Source of the DNA: Triglochin maritima
Taxonomy: Eukaryota; Streptophyta; Magnoliopsida; Alismatales; Juncaginaceae
Assembly: GCA_963682175.1 (NCBI GenBank)
Contig: OY821784.1
Location: forward strand, 36,313,621-36,377,620
Direction: 5' to 3'
DNA length: 64,000 bases
The notes under the pieces are model-generated. The model was given only the letters and a program-made list of their open reading frames with translations. It made no database searches and was not told the origin of the DNA. Position numbers and translations under genes: made by a program. Shown in pieces: positions 38,219 through 49,746 of the stretch (the stretch's first letter is position 1; each line of letters starts with the position of its first letter).

Positions 38219-39637
38219 CTACTGATTGGAAGTGAGAACTTGACTCGTAGTTGACATAAAAAATTTCATTGAGTTTTCAAGTCCACGAGTCAAAGTCTCA
38301 AGCGAATTGAACCGGGTTTCCATATTATTGGAATTTGGGAAACCCGATTGATTGGTGGTTTGCGCTTGGGGTGGCTGATAGGAATGTGCATGCATGGGAG
38401 GTTGATGTGATTGGTAATGTGGTCTAGAGGAGTTTGAAGGACCACCCGGGGTATTAGTTTGGTTCCATGAAACATTGGGGTGGTTCCTCCATCCAGGATT
38501 ATAAGATGATGAGTATGGGTCATTCCTGGCTCTATCATAGATGGCGTTGACACGCTCCATCTCAGGAGGAATGAACTCACACTCGCTTTCTACATGACCT
38601 ATCCTACCACATGAATGACAGGGAACTGAACCAGATGTGGACATGTGAGGTGCACCATGTTGGTTTTGGAGGTCAATCGAATCCATACGGCGCATTAAGG
38701 CCGCCATGCGCGCCTCGGTGGCCGTAGTGGTATCGAAAACAAATGCGGCACCCGATCTAGTCGAGTTTGCATTTGCGATCCTTGCTCCTATGCTAGATGA
38801 TGCAGGTGGTTCCCTCACACTCTCCCATTGCATGGTTTTCTCAGCGAGGTCTTCTAGGAAGGCCAATGCCTCCCTTTCATCATTTCCCAAGAACTCTCCT
38901 TGACACATGGACTCAAGGAGCGTTCTTGACGGGATGTGAAGACCTTCGTAAACAATCTGACAAAGACGCCACAACTCAATGCCATGGTGAGGGTACGAGG
39001 ATAGTAGCTCTTTGAACCTCTCTAGATATGCATGAAATGGTTCGGTCTCATGTTGATAGAACGAATTGATTTCGTTCCTCAATTTTTGAGTCTGATGATT
39101 TGGAAAGTACTTCTTGAGGAATGCAGATTGAAACTCATCCCAAGTCCTAAAGGAATTCTCCTGGTTGCTGTACAGCCACTTCTTGGCATCATCCTTTAAT
39201 GCGAAAGGAACGAGCCTAAGATGGATGGAGTATGTGCTAAGTTGTTGCAGCTTGAACATAGCACAGACCTCCTCAAATTCCCTGAGAAAGATATAGGGGT
39301 CACCCTTCCCAGTGAAGCGAGGGAGCATGGAAATAAACTGAGGCTTAACCTCAAAATGGTTCCCATTAGCCTCTGGTAATATGATGCATGAGGGTAGAGC
39401 TGTACGGCTCGGGTAGCATCGATTACGTAGAGGTATGGGAACGACAACAGGACACTCAGGTGGGTCCAGCAACTGCTCCTCCTCGCGGAAATTAGCAGAC
39501 ATTGAACCCGAACTATGTGCGACACGAGAGGAGGAAGGTGTCGAGAAATCGATGACCGAAGCCGGATTGACAACGCTCCTCGTCAAACGACCACTCTCGT
39601 CTCGTGTCCACGAAAGCATGCACAAAGGTGCACACAC
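38219..39637 (-). CDS. Retrotransposon Gag (Athila/Gypsy type), prematurely stopped
   Basis: 472 residues. Residues about 100-250 form the Retrotrans_gag capsid region (FTGKGDPYIFLREFEEVC, later AFLKKYFPNHQTQKLRNEI and FHAYLERFKELLSSYPHHGI). A CCHC zinc knuckle, CHSCGRIGHVESEC, lies near residue 345, followed by a Pro/Asn/Gln/His-rich stretch. Gag packages the element's RNA into cytoplasmic particles. The frame is long and clean up to a TAG that interrupts the expected continuation into the protease segment. Confidence 0.85.
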   Translation of the reverse strand: MCAPLCMLSWTRDESGRLTRSVVNPASVIDFSTPSSSRVAHSSGSMSANFREEEQLLDPPECPVVVPIPLRNRCYPSRTALPSCIILPEANGNHFEVKPQFISMLPRFTGKGDPYIFLREFEEVCAMFKLQQLSTYSIHLRLVPFALKDDAKKWLYSNQENSFRTWDEFQSAFLKKYFPNHQTQKLRNEINSFYQHETEPFHAYLERFKELLSSYPHHGIELWRLCQIVYEGLHIPSRTLLESMCQGEFLGNDEREALAFLEDLAEKTMQWESVREPPASSSIGARIANANSTRSGAAFVFDTTTATEARMAALMRRMDSIDLQNQHGAPHMSTSGSVPCHSCGRIGHVESECEFIPPEMERVNAIYDRARNDPYSSSYNPGWRNHPNVSWNQTNTPGGPSNSSRPHYQSHQPPMHAHSYQPPQAQTTNQSGFPNSNNMETRFNSLETLTRGLENSMKFFMSTTSQVLTSNQ

Positions 39638-40675
39638 ACCAAAAAAAAATTATTTATTTTTTTAACAAAGAATGTACGTAGAGGAGAAGACGGGGGGACA
39701 CAGGAGAGAAAGAATGACTCGGGAGAGAAGGGAAGAAGTCCTTATGCTACGGCGGATGGGTACAGGTAGAAGCACACAAGCAAACAAGGCTCAAGCAATC
39801 CTAAGGTCGCTATAGGTCCTTACAGCTAGACGACGCCTAACTGCGAGGTCACGCGGCCTCAACACGCCTCACCTCCCTACGACGAGGACCACAAAGCCCA
39901 GCAAGTGAGTCAAGATCCGGGGATCTCGTCTCTCCTACTATCGACAAAGTGGGCAACGCCGATCAGGTTATGACGGTCGGGACCGGATCACTCTCCTAAT
40001 GCGTCCGAATTCCTTAAGGTCAATGTCTACTTGATTTTAGAAATTAGGATCTTGATTAGTGTGGTTTTTGGGGCGAAGGAAAGGGTGATGAAATTCCCCA
40101 CCTTATCTTTTACGGGACAACCCCTCCTTAGTAGCGTTTTGGAGTCCTAAATATAACAATCAACTCTCCAACCAACGCTCAACTCACACTTGTTGCAAAA
40201 CACTTCCTACTAACTAATGCATGTCATACGAAATGCATGAATGAGAGTAGAAGGTGCGTACCTCACGCCAGCACTCAGCAACTGAAAATAAAGCAAAAAT
40301 AAAAGATAATCTAAATGCTTAAGTCACATACATGGTGCATGACCTAAACAAGAAAGAATGCCTAGTATTTTGCTTTGAGTTTTAGGGTCCAAGTTGCTTA
40401 AAGGAGGTTTGATTATTGATCTGGGAACGAACTATAAGTCCAAACATGCCAAATTGAGTCCCAGATAACTAGATCACTTAGAGCAACAACAGAAAGAAAT
40501 TAAAAGATGAACAGATCTGACCAGACCGCTGCTTGGCGGTCTGAAGTGCTCAGGTCGTCTGGAAATTTCTCCAGTAGCCTCCACTTTCCATTCTCAGTCT
40601 CCTGAAACAAAGAAAAACTACAAAACACAAATTAAATCCACTCGAATCGTCCAAACAAGAGTCTGGACTGGCACC

Positions 40676-40691
40676 TCCCCGGCAACGGCGC
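40676..40691 (-). promoter_or_regulatory. Primer binding site, tRNA-Asp type
   Basis: Plus strand TCCCCGGCAACGGCGC equals the 3' end of plant tRNA-Asp as I recall it (lacking the terminal CA), eight bases inside the 5' LTR (minus sense). This fixes the element's orientation. Confidence 0.8.
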
Positions 40692-40699
40692 AAAAAACT

Positions 40700-42097
40700 T
40701 GTTGAACGTTTTATTTAAAATCGCAAGTGCACGACCGCGATGAAGTGGTGGCAAGTACGGGTCGTCCTCAGGGAGGTGAGCAGCCTCTTGTTTATCAGAA
40801 ATCAAGTGGCACAAAAAGGTGGAAGAAAGTTGTTTATGCTAATCTAAACTACGCTAACTACGAAGAAGCAAATTCGAAAGAAAGAGAATAACAAATACTT
40901 CAACTAAGCTAGAGAACTTGATACTATGCAGGAATCAGTAAGAGAAAGACCCCTTAGGGGGTGGAGTGACTACACATACACAATAAGGAGGCAAGCATAT
41001 CTTCATATAGGCACAAGTGTAGGTAATGTTTACATGTATGGGAGGTGTCTACTTATCATGGCAAAACTCATCAATTAAATCACTAACCTATTTTGATTAA
41101 CATTCATAAACACAAGCTGGTTATTTAAGAAACTAAACAAGCATGGGAGGTGTCTTAAAACTTGTGGCAAAATCCATCTAGTGAAGTGTTCTATTCTAAC
41201 AAGCAAGCATGCATTCATATTAATCAACACATTTCAAAATAAACATCCTTCATTCCTTAATTGCATATATGATAATTATCTCCACCCCCCAAAAGGGGAG
41301 TAGTTTTACTCACTACACATTACACTAACGATTACACTAAGATAAGAAGACATATTAACTAAGCTAGATTTAATAAAAGACAATTAAACTAAAACATGCA
41401 CCAACAATAAAAGAAGCACAAAACAAAGGAAATTTTATTGATTGAAGACTCACAATACCAGTAGCATCTCCCCTATTGAGTTTCTTGCTTCATGGCTTTC
41501 ACTTCAATTAGGGAGAATGGCCACAAGCATGGAGTGATTACAATGGAAGGTGAAGAGTTCTATTTATAGCTAGAGGAAAAACTAATCCGGGACAATCCCC
41601 ATATGTGGGACTAAAAAAATACCATAAACAGCATAAACACGCTCTAATACACGCTGCAGAAAAAAGCTAAGTGGATTCGGATCCACCTGGACCGCCAATT
41701 AGCGGTTCCAGACCGCCAATTCGCGATCTACAGGATCCGAATTAGTCTGGGCTTTCTTGGACGCTTTCCTGGATGATATTCTTTGTCCTTGATGCATCTA
41801 CTTGGTTTGTTGGAGCTCCGACCCGACTCGAATTGCTAAAATACTCTCCATGATGTTGTGGAGTATTTTGTTTTGCTCTTAGGTCCTTCTGTCTTGCGTT
41901 CAGGTCCTTCTCCCTTGCATCTTGGTCCCCAGATCTCACAATTCAGTCATTTTTCCCAGCTTTTGAGTTTTTTTATGCTTCATCTCTTCAAACATATTTA
42001 TTCCTGAAAACTAAACATAAAACTCGTAACATAGCATTGTTTATGTGAAAGATAATGAATATAAGATACAAATATAAACATGAAATGATGTCAATCA
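40700..42097 (-). repeat. 5' LTR of the Athila-like element
   Basis: 1398 bp, TGTTGAACG...TGTCAATCA, partner of 33548-34944, followed by the ACTTC duplication. Confidence 0.9.
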
Positions 42098-42761
42098 ACT
42101 TCACACCTAACGATGGCATTTACCGTACTTTCGTACTTTCCCTCGGCACTAGTTATACAAAATTAATGTTGCATCCTGGTGTGCATCTAGACACAATTTC
42201 ATCCAAGAAAAGTAGCCACGGGTTGATCTTCCGGGGAAACTTATCATTTTCATAATCCTTTGGGCTTGGGAAACACTTGAAACCAATGACCCTGCGACAG
42301 GCATAATTTGCATGTGTCTTGTGAAGAATATGATATGATATGCACCTTTTCTATCAACGTACATTTAAACAAAAACAAATAGCACAGTGGTCTTAATATA
42401 CCCCGTTTTACATTGACAGATATTTTTCCAACGATCAAGTCCTTCAACTCTTCAAATAAATAGTTCGGGACAAAAACAACTTCCACATGAATATATAGTT
42501 CTTCTGTCATGCAACTCATGTGTTACAATAAATTTGCATTAAAATTGCACATCAAGCAAATATGTTCAGACACCCCACCAGCGGAATCTTAAACATAAAT
42601 GAAGTAGTCCACTTTGTGCAAATCCACATCTTAAGCAAACAATCTGTTTACAATTTTTTATCTTTCAAACTTTTGGCATGCACGTTTGATATTGATATGT
42701 ATATGCTCTTTGTTGATTGGGAATAAAGGCTTACCTGGTTTAGAGAGATCTATCAGATGTG

Positions 42762-44251
42762 ATGGCTTTGAAGGCATCCACAACTCATCTTGTGCTTCTG
42801 CAGATTTGCTTCTTCTTGTTGTTGTACTCAGCCTTTACATTTATTGGTAAGAAAAAAATGGAAACATTTTCTTCTTGAGACGTAGATTAATCTTTATGTG
42901 TATTGTTCTGAATCATCTGATGATGGTATTGTTTTGAAATAATGGCGATTAAAAACATCATTCGAGTTTTGATGAAGATACTGTATATATTTTGGGTTAC
43001 TTTTTAAAAAGATATTGTATTTTGGGTTTTGAACGTCTATAGAGAGACTAAAGACTGTGCATTAATGGTGACGCTCGTGGTTTCGAGCACGGCTTAGAGA
43101 AAAACATAGTAATTTAGTGAGTTGGGATTGAGACTTGTAGAATCTTTCAATTTGGTGAATCGTCTTCGAATCGTGCTTGTCACACGATTAATATGACTAC
43201 TTAGTCGAGTATTTGATTATCTAACATGAAAAGGACACGACACGACTCAATTCTCACGCCTAAATTGTAGACATGTAAACAACATAGTTTCAAATAATTC
43301 TTAGCTAAAGCCAAGTACCAAGTAAAATTCCACACCCATCTATCAGACAAAATTAACCTGAAAAGGTGTGGATTGAACACATATCTTTCTTTCTTCCTTC
43401 TATCTTTTTCAGTAGGTACTGAAGGAGGTGGTAGTTATATGGAGGAGTGGTGCATAGCTGATGAGCAAACACCAGATGAAGTGCTCCAGAGTGCACTAGA
43501 CTGGGCTTGTGGGAAAGGTGGTGCAGATTGCAGCATGATCCAACTGAACAAGCCATGTTTCCTTCCAAACACTATGACAAACCATGCTTCCTATGCCTTC
43601 AACAGCTACTGGCAGAAGACAAAGAATAGTGGGGGGTCATGTTACTTCAACTCTGCTGCTCTTGTCACTGACATGGACCCAAGTAAGTATTTTTAGACAC
43701 TTAGGTTGATGCATGTTATCGATTCGGGGTGATTGATCTGCGGAAAAACTTTATGCATGTAGCTACGGAAATAGACATCGTAATTAGTTAATATTGTATC
43801 GATGATTTGTTTGCAGAGTCTTAAGATGACCCTCAATTATCGTACCTTAATTACTACATTTTATAGAACTAGGTCATTGAGATGCTTTGGTTAGTCGTGG
43901 CATCAGATTGAAAATTAGAACTTGAGGTCCAACGAGACTCCCTGGTCAATAATATATTTACTTAATAACTCATGTTTGGATGTTTTTCCGACATTAGGAC
44001 TAGATTAGTCTCTGTTTAATTGCAGCCAAGCGTTACATTAAGAACATGATCGAGTCTTTTATCATGTGGTCCTATATTTTTTGATCTCTCAACTTTGAAA
44101 TTTATCCCCCGAACATATGTATGATGAATATGTTTTGGAGGAGGTTTTCAACAATGTAAGGGAAAATTTAAATTATGAAGTATTGAAAAAATAATCTCTC
44201 TAACACTTTTTCTTAGGTCATGGCTCCTGCAAGTATGAGATTGTTCATTGA
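42762..44251 (+). CDS. Small secreted X8-domain protein (CBM43), three exons
   Basis: Joins 42762-42846, 43413-43682 and 44217-44251: 390 bases, 129 residues, GT-AG junctions of phase 1. Residues 1-29 are a signal peptide with a LLLQICFFLLLY-like core. The X8 domain fills the rest: EEWCIADEQT, ALDWACGKGGADCSMI, KPCFLPNT, NSYWQKTKNSGGSCYFN and DPSHGSCKY, with all six conserved cysteines. X8/CBM43 modules bind beta-1,3-glucan (callose) and occur in plasmodesmatal callose-binding proteins and at the C terminus of beta-1,3-glucanases. This copy has the domain alone, with no hydrolase and no GPI signal, so it should be a soluble apoplastic protein. Exon 2 has a tandem acceptor (see finding). An Athila-like element lies 660 bp upstream and a solo LTR 270 bp downstream. 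Confidence 0.88.
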
Positions 44252-44524
44252 AGAAGAGCGGTGATGACATCCAAGTCGCAATGTTCGAGTTATTACTCAT
44301 GAACTATCATCATTTGCTTGTAATCTAATTAATTATTTAGATTTTTTGCAAATATTAGCCTCTTGATTGGTTTGGGCCAACGTTCTTTTTTGGATATTCA
44401 ATTATGATTATGCGGTGATAAACTAATTTTATGCTGGTTTTGAGCATTTTTATTTATAAATGCAGGATAAATCTGGAAAACAATTTCTTGTTCACCATAC
44501 GGACACTTATTTAAGGACTCAAAC

Positions 44525-46715
44525 AGTAACATCCCGAAATAGCGGAAAATTTTAAAAATTGTAATCAAGACACAAGGACTCAACAATCAAAGATGACACT
44601 GTTACTTCTCATAAACAATAGCGGTGCACCAAAATTACATCAGAGTTTGTCAAAATAATACATGATTACAACAAGACGACAACAGAAGATAAAACGTAAT
44701 CATGCCGACCTCAGCGGTCCGAGAAGAGGATCCGACTCCAAAATGCGCGTGCCCGCCGATCACCACCCAACTGGACCTACTGCGGTCCTGAAAAAAATAT
44801 AACAACAATGCCTGAGTTTCCAGAAGGAAATCCCGTATTCCAACTCACCTATATGCATGCATTACACAAATGAACCTATCATACTAGGAGCGTGTCATGA
44901 CATCGACAGAAATTGAAAGCAGTTCCCCCGAAGGGTAAAACAGGACATCAGTCCGACAATCAACAACGAGTCTCCCGAGGAGACCTACTGCAGGCACATG
45001 CAGCCTTACAGCACGCGACATCGCACCCCCCCACACGCAGCTACACTACACAAGGGTTCGGCAGGGAGCCCCTGTCACGCCTGCGCGCCGATAGAATACA
45101 GATCTGCAAATCTCAGTGGTCGGAGCCACAGGGACCAACGGGGCCGTCGCCCGGAAGGTATAACAACAACATCTCGGTAGGTGCCCAGCCGAGGAAAACA
45201 ACATAGCCGGCACAGCCTCGGCCCAACAATCATCATCGCCGGCACAACCTCGGCGGCATCACCGGCACTGCATCGGTGGTCCATCACAACGTCCGGCACA
45301 GCATCGGACGGGTCCAGACCGAAGTCTGTCAGGTCATCAGGCTCCTCGAGCCGCAAACACCAATCGCGCCGCTATAAAAGCAGGGCAGCGACCTCCGTAG
45401 CCCGTGGGCCGGTAGTCACCTCACCCAACGCCAGTTGCGTGCCCGCACAACATCAACACTGGGATCCACAATCCCTCAGGTCTGCTATACTACAATAAGT
45501 CCAAATAAACCATCACAAGTCACGGTCCATACACGGAGGTGACGCGTCCCGAACACCCACACTCTTCCCAACGGCGGTCCCTGGGCAGGCACGTATCACG
45601 CACCCACCGTCACCTCCCGGCTCACGCACAAGGCGAGGACACGGGTTTCCGTGGGCAAAGTTGGCGTTCAAAAAGGGAACCAGGAATTCTGTCCTGGGCC
45701 CAAACGGTCGACCGGAAAAGGTGATTCGGTCGACCGCTTCCAGGAAGGAATCGGTCGACCGTTCTCCTGACACGGTCTACCGCTGCGCTCAAAACATAAT
45801 CCCCAACGGTCGAACAAGGGTCTAAAACCGGTCGACCGAACGAGGTCAAAATCCGGAGTCTGGTCAACATAAAATTCAATTCTATCGGTTGACCGACTCA
45901 GGGGTCTCGGTCGACCGAAAACAGACAGGGTCAACCTATTATTCTAAGTCATATAATCGGTCGAACGCAACCCTCCAACGGTTGAACAACAAACAATCGG
46001 TCGAACGTCACAAGAAATCGGTCGAACAAATCATGCATAACTAACAGGTACACTTAAGTTCCGGTCGAACAAAACAAGGACCGGTCGACCGACAACAGGC
46101 AGAAAAATCCCAACTCACCAGCAATAATGCACTACCGGTCGACCGCCACAAGGCATCGTTCGACCGGTGAAGGTTAAAGTCGGGCAAGCAGTTCTAAAAC
46201 GGTCGACCGCCCGAAGGATCCAGTCGACCGTTGGTCGTCTTCAACCTCGCGCCAGCCGAGGTTTTACGAAGAAACGCGTCGCCGGAGAGGTCTCCGACCT
46301 CCCCCGACTCGACCAACGCATCCCTCACATGAGGGTTAACAAACAAACCACACTAAGGAGCGGCATACCTCCACCAAGACGACGAACCGTCGGAGCTCCG
46401 CTCACGCACGTCGCCTCCTCCGGTCTCCCTCGCGCTAAGCCTCCGCACGAATGTCTTCCTCGTCCGCCTCCTCCGCGACAGCTGCTCCCACCGCGCGCAC
46501 CAGCAAGGAAAGGAAGAAGAAATGAGGAAGGAGAAGAAAAGGAGAAGAAAAGGAAGAAAACATGATTTATACACCCGTCTGCTACAGTGCCCGCCACCCT
46601 CACCATCACCCTACTCTCCTCAGGCCACTGTAGCCCGCCTCTTCCCCATGCAAACCCAACTCTAATCCTCCTCTAATCTCCATTAGCCCCTCTAACCTAG
46701 GTTTGGGTTCTTACA
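44525..46715 (-). mobile_element. Solo LTR, Gypsy-like (TGTAACATCC family), copy 3
   Basis: 2191 bp with a perfect CAAAC duplication (44520-44524, 46716-46720). The first base is A instead of T (AGTAACATCC...GGTTCTTACA). It is the copy most similar to 923-3090, including the antisense open frames around 44913-45206. Its GGTCGACCG cluster is at 45700-46240. Confidence 0.8.
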
Positions 46716-46943
46716 CAAACTACTCCATTTCAATTGGGAGAAATCAAACTCGCAATTGTTGTAATGTTTGATTTCGACAGAAGCCATAGTGGGGATGGAA
46801 ATGATGTTCTTATGTTTCCATATTGGGACTACTAATAATTGAGTTTTAACCACACACAACTCACATAAAAAAACACATGACCTGTATGTTATTCTTGATA
46901 GTGTACACTTCAGTGCTACCTTTTTTCCTCAAGAAGTTGGGCA

Positions 46944-46951
46944 AATCCCTA
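46944..46951. repeat. Left target-site duplication of the MULE
   Basis: AATCCCTA, repeated at 53387-53394. MULEs usually duplicate 9 bp; the ninth base differs on either side. Confidence 0.7.
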
Positions 46952-47015
46952 CTGAACTGCTAAACATCGCCCCAAAATTACTTAAATCGCCCCTTGAAAT
47001 TACCAAATTGCCCTT
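46952..47015 (+). repeat. Left terminal inverted repeat of the MULE
   Basis: 64 bp, CTGAACTGCTAAAC...AAATTGCCCTT. The core AAATCGCCCCTTGAAATTAC is identical in both TIRs. Confidence 0.9.
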
Positions 47016-47098
47016 CCTCCTATTTTTGCTTATATATCTCACAATTTCACTCTTTTTTCAAAACTTTCTCTTCCTATACCTACTACACAAGATTACGA

Positions 47099-49709
47099 AT
47101 GTCTCGGAGGCCAGGGAAGCAGCCAACAGTTCCCCCGGTGTACCCGTATGAGGTAACATTACGTTATTTATTTGTTTTTAAAAAAAAAAAAAAGTCGTCG
47201 GCGTCCGAGGGAGACGCCCCCCGCATGGGGCGGGCGTCCGAGGAAGCCGCTCCCCCCATAGGGGGAGCGGCTTCCGAGGACGCCCGACCCATGCGGGGGG
47301 CGTCTCCCTCGGACGCCGACCCGTAGCGGGAGACGTCTGCGGAAGACGTCTCCCCGTAGGAGGAGGCGTCTCCGACAGACGCCTCCACCTAGCGGGAGGC
47401 GTCTCTCGCAGACGCCTCCTCCTTTTTTGTTTTTTTAATTAATAAATATCATAATTACTTTAATAAATAGTGATAAATCAAAAAAATTAATTTAACAAAT
47501 TCTTATTAAGTTTAACATTTGTGATATTTAGTTTTAACAAATTTTGATTTAGTTTAACAATTGTTTTAATTTAGTTTAACAAATTTTGATTTAGTTTAAC
47601 AATTTTGATAATTAAGTTTAACAAATTTTGATTTAGTTTAACAATTTTGATAAATATGATAATTTAGTTTAACAAATTTAACAAATTTGTATTTAAAATT
47701 TCAATAAATAGTCATCGGGTCACAGTGGAGGGAGAGGCAAGTCGATACCATTACACGCCTTCCGTTCTTTAGAGGATGATTCAGCACCGCGTCATCCACG
47801 TAGACGGGGGATATCTGCTTCGGTCAGGAGGGAGAGGGAGGCATTACGTCGTCGTGAGGAGGAGGATGATTCCTTCGATGATGAGCATGTGGATAGTTTT
47901 GACGACGAGAGCGACGATGATGGCCCGTATGATGTGCGGCCGGAGGTGGAGAGGCAGGGGGATTATAGCGGAGGACGTGGTCGAGCGGGTACTTCTACTT
48001 CCGCCGGATGGATGGTGCGGAAGGGTAGGGGTGGGAGGTTTACGACCGGGGATTCGAGCTCGTGCACTGTTGATCCCCGCGCTCAGAAGAAGAAGAGGGT
48101 CCAGGACGATTCTTGGATCGTGAGCAGTATGACGCATGGTGGTCCTTTAGATGGGAGCGTCATTCCTAGTTTCTGGGGTCACATTGCTAGACGGATCTGG
48201 GACGGAGAGGATCGGAAGGTTCTGAAGTGCCAGAATCGGCACAGAGCCTGTACAGCACTACAGGGTTGGCGGTCTACACTGAGTGCTGATATCAGAGAGG
48301 AGATTAGTGCCACGCATTTGGGGCACTTACCGTACAACATGTTCCCTTATCTCGACATGCCTTTGATTTCGGCGTTTGTGGAGCGGTGGCAGCCTGACAC
48401 CAACACTTTCCACATGCCTTTCGGAGAGATGACGATCATGCTTCACGATGTTTTCCAGATCCTGCGCATTCCTGTGGATGGTCGTCTGGTTAGTGCTCAG
48501 GGGTCGACGTCTGAGCTGAGGTGTTATGTGGCAGAGTTGCTTGGTGTCACACCTGATGGTCTGGCCAGAGATACAGCTTTATGGAGTGGTGGTGGTGTCG
48601 GCATCGACTCCCTTGAGGACCTATGCAGACGGGCACGACCTCCGCGGGCCGATGATACACAGTTGACGGCGTACCTATTCTTGATGCTCGGAGCCGTCTT
48701 GTTTGTCGACAAGAGTGGTTGTCGGATCAGACCACGCGATCTACTGGAGGCTAGGGACCCGGAGACCGTTCGTGAGTACTCGTGGGGGTCAGCGACGTTG
48801 GCATACCTGTACCGGCAGCTTGGGATAGCTAGCCGTGTGGATTGTTCTGGGATTGCAGGTTGTCTTACGCTGCTGCAGGCGTGGATATACGAGTACTTTC
48901 CTGCATTCCGCCCGCATCGTGAGCGGAAGATTATCGACGAGGGTCATCCACGTTCGGGTATGTGGGCTGTCCGGAGCGAGGACAAGAGCGATGGACGATT
49001 GCGTTCCATCCGCGCACGGCTAGATCAGATGACTGCATCAGAGGTATCAAACTTTACACCATTTATTTAATTTTAAGATGTATTATTATTAATGTGTTAA
49101 ACTTTAGGTGGAGTGGTTACCCTATGGTCCTGACCCAGCAGCGGATGTCCCGAGGACTTTATTGATGGGTCTTATTCGTTATCGGGATATCATAGAGCCT
49201 TATATGCCCGATCGGGTCTTGCGTCAGTTAGGATATGTTAAGGTGATCCCGGTTGACATTCCGACACCAGAGCATGCGGTGCGGTCTGCGACAGCAGCGA
49301 CGTACGACGTCAGGTTCCCCGCTTCTACAGCGGAATCGACTTGGCGGACATTTCCGAGATCATGCCGATTGTTCCTTGGCGACTTCAGACGTAGTCGCGA
49401 CCCCTCCGAGTGTGATGCACGTTATCTTGATTGGTTCGGTAGTTACTCACATCCTATCATCGTCCGTGGTGCCTCCCGGAGAGCAGATCGACCACCAGAT
49501 AGGACGTGTGGCGATCTGGTAATTTTTTCATTTTATCTAAATTTATTTGTACCGTATAATTTGTTAATGTACGCTAATGTTATTGTTATGTGCAGTGGAT
49601 GGGTAAGATGATACGGGCTGTAGACCCAATCTTGCAGATGAGGGATGAGCTGCCAGAGCTGCATGCGGAGATTTGGATGAGATCATACAGTCGTGGCATA
49701 CTCAGTTAG
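47099..49709 (+). CDS. Plant mobile domain (PMD) protein, MAIN-like, carried by the MULE
   Basis: Exons 47099-47152, 47712-49043, 49108-49518 and 49596-49709, all phase 0, give 636 residues. Exon 1 encodes MSRRPGKQPTVPPVYPYE. Exon 2 opens with a Ser/Gly/Arg-rich then acidic region (EEEDDSFDDEHVDSFDDESD, about residues 65-90). The PMD (aminotransferase-like, PF10536) covers about residues 175-590, with FVERWQPDTNTFHMPFGEMT near 240-260, REYSWGSATLAYLYRQLG and GCLTLLQAWIYEYFP. Cellular PMD proteins (MAIN, MAIL1) act in the nucleus in silencing and genome stability; PMD copies inside transposons are known, but their role is unclear. In exon 4 another frame reads DLDEIIQSWHTQLG...DSDDE, a more protein-like end than the one in frame, so a 1-base frameshift near 49668 is likely. 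Confidence 0.82.
47199..47420. repeat. Left array of GC-rich hairpin palindromes
   Basis: Six to seven units in the first intron of the PMD gene. Each unit has GGCGTCY arms facing RGACGCC around a 5-6-base loop, with spacers such as CCCATGCGG or CCGTAGGAGG. Some arms are changed together (GCGGCT/AGCCGC; GACGTCT/AGACGTC). The same design occurs at 52920-53170. Confidence 0.85.
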
Positions 49710-49746
49710 GCATATCCGACCATGATTCGGATGATGAGTAGGTTGA

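Larger units (their letters stand above)
33548..42097 (-). mobile_element. Athila-like Gypsy element without polymerase (gag/protease only)
   Basis: An 8550-bp element with 1397/1398-bp LTRs, TG...CA ends and a perfect ACTTC target duplication (33543-33547, 42098-42102). Read on minus, the 5' LTR is followed by a tRNA-Asp-type primer site, a gag frame, a broken protease region, a 248-codon frame and about 1.6 kb without genes, then a GTGTGGGGGTATT purine tract and the 3' LTR. I see no reverse transcriptase, RNase H or integrase motifs in any frame. The LTRs differ at only a few percent of sites by eye, so the non-autonomous form transposed recently, presumably using enzymes supplied by relatives (inference). 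Confidence 0.85.

Noticed and set aside
47199..47420. CRISPR-like or coding reading of the palindrome array
   Set aside because: The units are imperfect hairpins in a plant intron and the host is eukaryotic. The repeated peptides on minus are by-products of the palindromes.
47776..48123. Arg-rich frame overlapping the PMD gene
   Set aside because: Out-of-frame shadow of PMD exon 2, which has better motifs and splice continuity.
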